A DNA stretch of 64,000 nt from NCBI RefSeq assembly GCF_024347215.1, contig NZ_AP025282.1, positions 682,001 through 746,000 of the forward strand. Reading direction: 5' to 3'. Source of the DNA: Aliamphritea ceti. Lineage in GTDB: Bacteria; Pseudomonadota; Gammaproteobacteria; Pseudomonadales; Balneatricaceae. Below the pieces are notes generated by a model. It saw only the letters and a list, made by a program, of their open reading frames with translations, was not told the origin of the DNA and searched no databases. Positions 61,483-64,000 of this stretch are shown here, piece after piece (the first letter of the stretch is position 1; each line of letters begins with the position of its first letter). Position numbers and translations under genes: made by a program.

Positions 61483-64000
61483 TTAAGGTGCGTTTTCCAG
61501 CAGCTTGAAGCGAGGCTGTGGGCCAACGGTCTTCGAGGCTACCGGTGAATCAAAGGCGATGCCGCCGCTGACCAAAGTGTCCAGGGTACTGGTTTCTATT
61601 TGCAAGCCACTGAATAAACCAAAGTCAGCACTGATACCGCTCAGGTTCCAGAAACGGCTGTTCGTTTTTACCAGTTTTTTATACTTCGGTTGAATGTTGG
61701 CATAAATTTCAATGCTTTGCAGGTCTTTACCTAATGTGAAACCAGTTATCTGGCCCACTTTGAGACCCCTGTAGTACACCGGGCTGCCGGCTTCTATAGA
61801 ATCTAATGCAGGCGAAGTCAGTGTGATATTTAATCCCGGGAGGCTAACAGCAGGGGCTTTATCTATACCTTTAAAACGTGTCGCTCTGGGGGCTTTTGAG
61901 GTGTTACCGACACTTGCGACAATGTAGTTACCGCTGAGCAGGGCTTCTGGATTTTTAATGCCACGCAGGGAAATCTGGCTGCTGGTCACCCAGAAACGAC
62001 TGCCTTCGCGGGCTAAAAATTCAGCTTGCTGATCAAGAATTACCCTGGCTTCTATGCGTCCGGTGGGATCAAGTAGCTTCACATTATCTACCCGTCCCAT
62101 TTTTAGCCCCTGAAAGCGTAACTCTGCGCCACGTTCCAGTGTATTACCGGCCGGAAAACTGATCTGAATTGCCAGCGCGTCATATAGCCCTTGTTGTTTA
62201 TTCGGGTATAAGGTGAAGCGTTGATTAAATTTAGCGGCTTTACCTTTACCTGGTTTGTTGTCAAAGGCGATACCTCCTCGAATTATGGTGTCGATTGATT
62301 CGGTTTGTAATTTTAACCCGGATAAATCCAGTTGCGCATGAATGCCGCTGGCATTCCAGAAACGACTTTTGCTGGTGATGAGGTGACGGTAGGCTTTGTC
62401 GATTAAAACCTGTACTTCGACGTTTTTACCGTCTTCTGCCAGTTGATAACCATATACTTTACCAACGGGCAATTGACGATATAACACCGGAGAGCCTGCT
62501 TTAACTGAACCTAATTGTTCGCTAACCAGCCGAATTTGCAACTTACCTGCCTGATTCTTATAGATCAGCTTGCCTTGCAGGCTGGCAGTATCAAAGTCCT
62601 GATACAGGCGAAAATTTTGATTAGGCGTGGCGTTCTTTAGCTCTTTAATCTCAGGCGTGAAGAAGCTGATACCACCTTTTATGACTGAAGTAAGTGAGCC
62701 CGTATCCAGTTTAATTCCGTCAAGACCGGCATTGACCTTAACACCGCTTATATTCCAGAAACGGCTATTGGCTTTTACTAATGCTGAATGTTCTTTAGCA
62801 ATCGTGGCGTGAATGAGTACTTTTTTACCTTGTTCTATGAGTTCATAACCACGTACTTCTCCAATCGGCACCTGGCGGTACAGCACCGGGGAACCGAAAT
62901 CCAGCGAGCCTAACTGATCAGCGATGATCCGGATGTCCAGACCGGGAATGCCCGGGCGTTTTGCTGGCGGTGTATTCAGCGCTTCAAAGCGAAACAGAGG
63001 AATTCCTGGCCCTGGTTGCAGTTGGATAGCATTGCCGTCGAACAACTGGCCTATCTGAGTAATGTCAAAATCTGTCTTTGGAAGCCAGAACTGGCTGCCG
63101 GCACGCAATAATGGTTTAGCCCGGGGATCAATCAGTAAATGCGCTGTTTGACTGGTAAGGTCGTCGTTGAACTGGAGCTTTTGAATCCGGCCGATGACGA
63201 TTTCCTGGCTGACTACTTTTGTACCTTCTGAAAGTGGTGTACGTGCCGGAAACTTAACCGTTACGGCGACCCCGTCTTCTGCTGCTTCGTAATCACTATA
63301 GAGGGGTAATATTTTACCTGGGTCGAGTGCGCCACCATCAGCAGGTGTATAAAAGCTTATACCACCGGCAATGATAGAGGCCAGAGAATCAAACTTAATA
63401 TCTATTTCGGGTAAGTCGGCTTTGATGCTGATGCCGCTAGCGTTCCAAAAGCGGGTGCCACCGTTGATCAGTTGGCGGTATTTGTCATCTATATGGAGAT
63501 CAATAAATACCTGCTGCTGGTGGTCACCGAGTTTTACGTCTATTACTTCACCGACTTCGATGTCCCGATAAAACAGCTTGGAGCCGCGGTATACGGACGC
63601 TGCTGAGTCACTGCTGAGTGTCAGATATAAACCGGCTTTATCTTTGCTGGAAGGTGGAGGTTCGTTGTCAGAAATGAAGCTGCGTCTGTCTTCACCGTCA
63701 CCCGGTTGAATACCTATATAGTAACCGGATAAGAGTGTTTCGAGACCACGTACACCACTGAGAGAGACCTGAGGTTTGACCAGCCAGAAACGGGTGTTTT
63801 CGTGGAGCAGGGGCTCTGCTTCACTTGCCATTTCAATAATGGCGGTTACGCCTTTAAGGTCTTCGTTAAGGCGTAATTGTTTGATTGTACCGCTGGGGAG
63901 TCCGCGAAACAGAACTTTCGTTTTTTCAGCTTCAAGTCCTTCGGCCGACTCAAACTGCACTTCGATGGTAATACCTGCATCCTGATAGCTCTGCCAGGCA
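61483..64000 (-). CDS. letB: LetB-like multi-MCE-domain lipid transport protein (5' truncated)
   Basis: Intermembrane lipid-transport protein of the YebT/LetB type. The frame runs off the right edge, so the N-terminal membrane helix is not seen. The visible part holds seven MCE units, recognisable by repeats such as GSPVLYRQVPIGEVRGYEL, GSPVLYRQLPVGKVYGYQL and GSPVYYRGLKVGQITGFTL, plus four more divergent ones. Seven domains is the number in E. coli LetB, which stacks into a long periplasmic tunnel (PqiB has three). The partner LetA would lie upstream, outside the window. The lipoprotein gene follows after 17 bases. Confidence 0.93.
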   Translation of the reverse strand, partial: AWQSYQDAGITIEVQFESAEGLEAEKTKVLFRGLPSGTIKQLRLNEDLKGVTAIIEMASEAEPLLHENTRFWLVKPQVSLSGVRGLETLLSGYYIGIQPGDGEDRRSFISDNEPPPSSKDKAGLYLTLSSDSAASVYRGSKLFYRDIEVGEVIDVKLGDHQQQVFIDLHIDDKYRQLINGGTRFWNASGISIKADLPEIDIKFDSLASIIAGGISFYTPADGGALDPGKILPLYSDYEAAEDGVAVTVKFPARTPLSEGTKVVSQEIVIGRIQKLQFNDDLTSQTAHLLIDPRAKPLLRAGSQFWLPKTDFDITQIGQLFDGNAIQLQPGPGIPLFRFEALNTPPAKRPGIPGLDIRIIADQLGSLDFGSPVLYRQVPIGEVRGYELIEQGKKVLIHATIAKEHSALVKANSRFWNISGVKVNAGLDGIKLDTGSLTSVIKGGISFFTPEIKELKNATPNQNFRLYQDFDTASLQGKLIYKNQAGKLQIRLVSEQLGSVKAGSPVLYRQLPVGKVYGYQLAEDGKNVEVQVLIDKAYRHLITSKSRFWNASGIHAQLDLSGLKLQTESIDTIIRGGIAFDNKPGKGKAAKFNQRFTLYPNKQQGLYDALAIQISFPAGNTLERGAELRFQGLKMGRVDNVKLLDPTGRIEARVILDQQAEFLAREGSRFWVTSSQISLRGIKNPEALLSGNYIVASVGNTSKAPRATRFKGIDKAPAVSLPGLNITLTSPALDSIEAGSPVYYRGLKVGQITGFTLGKDLQSIEIYANIQPKYKKLVKTNSRFWNLSGISADFGLFSGLQIETSTLDTLVSGGIAFDSPVASKTVGPQPRFKLLENAP

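Noticed and set aside
61483..64000. DNA-level tandem repeat in the LetB-like gene
   Set aside because: The similarity is between diverged protein domains; no near-identical DNA units are seen.

Overview
The window looks like a chromosomal segment of a motile, heterotrophic marine gammaproteobacterium. The best guess is the Oceanospirillales (Oceanospirillaceae-type); this rests on gene content and gene order read by eye, not on a database search. Pointers are a PomA/PomB-type (sodium-motor-like) stator, an F7-type chemosensory operon in the Pseudomonas Che2 / Vibrio cluster III order, a tripartite tricarboxylate transporter, and housekeeping blocks typical of the class (dxs-ispA-xseB, dapC-arsC-like-dapD-dapE, greB, rlmA, letB). 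No rRNA, tRNA, CRISPR array, insertion sequence or prophage gene was seen.

Layout. 1-2.0 kb: a PhoP/PhoQ-like two-component pair, cut by the left edge. 2.1-5.8 kb: ribA converges on the isoprenoid operon xseB-ispA-dxs. 5.9-7.7 kb: pomAB behind a candidate sigma-28 (FliA) promoter. 7.8-9.2 kb: a cytochrome c5-like protein, a small unknown gene, and a winged-helix gene broken by one in-frame TAG. 9.5-21.5 kb: an eleven-gene chemosensory operon behind a second candidate sigma-28 promoter (STAS, cheY, cheA, cheW, PAS receptor, cheR, cheD, cheB, short receptor, STAS, and a receiver/PP2C phosphatase/anti-sigma-kinase-like protein). It ends in a complete partner-switching module. 21.5-25.8 kb: an orphan ProX-like binding protein, a MipA/OmpV porin-like protein, and a two-component system that is the 3' end of a tripartite RND efflux operon (25.8-31.5 kb, minus strand).

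31.7-39.7 kb: a catabolic island. It holds a GntR/UTRA regulator, an ATP-binding-type universal stress protein, TctABC, an acylating aldehyde dehydrogenase and an acyl-CoA ligase. The pair matches the SauS/SauT logic of sulfoacetate degradation. Two promoter regions in it carry the same operator-like inverted repeat, ATATAA(G/C)T-N10-AGTTATAT, which ties uptake and catabolism into one regulon. 39.9-48.7 kb: accessory single genes, namely a pentapeptide-repeat potassium channel, ArgP/LysE, WYL, AraC and LysR regulators, an aminotransferase, an HD-domain protein resembling the PhnZ oxygenase group, greB, and an unknown.

48.7-54.2 kb: a compact minus-strand block with lysine/diaminopimelate synthesis (dapC, ArsC-like, dapD, dapE), rlmA and two small unknown genes. 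54.2-55.0 kb is a 780-base gap with a possible small RNA. 55.0-61.5 kb: a PilZ protein, a second RND pump without its own outer-membrane channel, an alpha/beta hydrolase and a lipoprotein. 61.5 kb to the right edge: a seven-MCE-domain LetB-like lipid-transport protein, truncated by the window.

The most system-like finding is the chemosensory operon. It joins an F7 array with a duplicated CheA insert domain and acidic C-terminal aromatic tails on three proteins to an HsbR/HsbA (CrsR/CrsA)-like partner switch. The second is the sau-like island with its shared operator.
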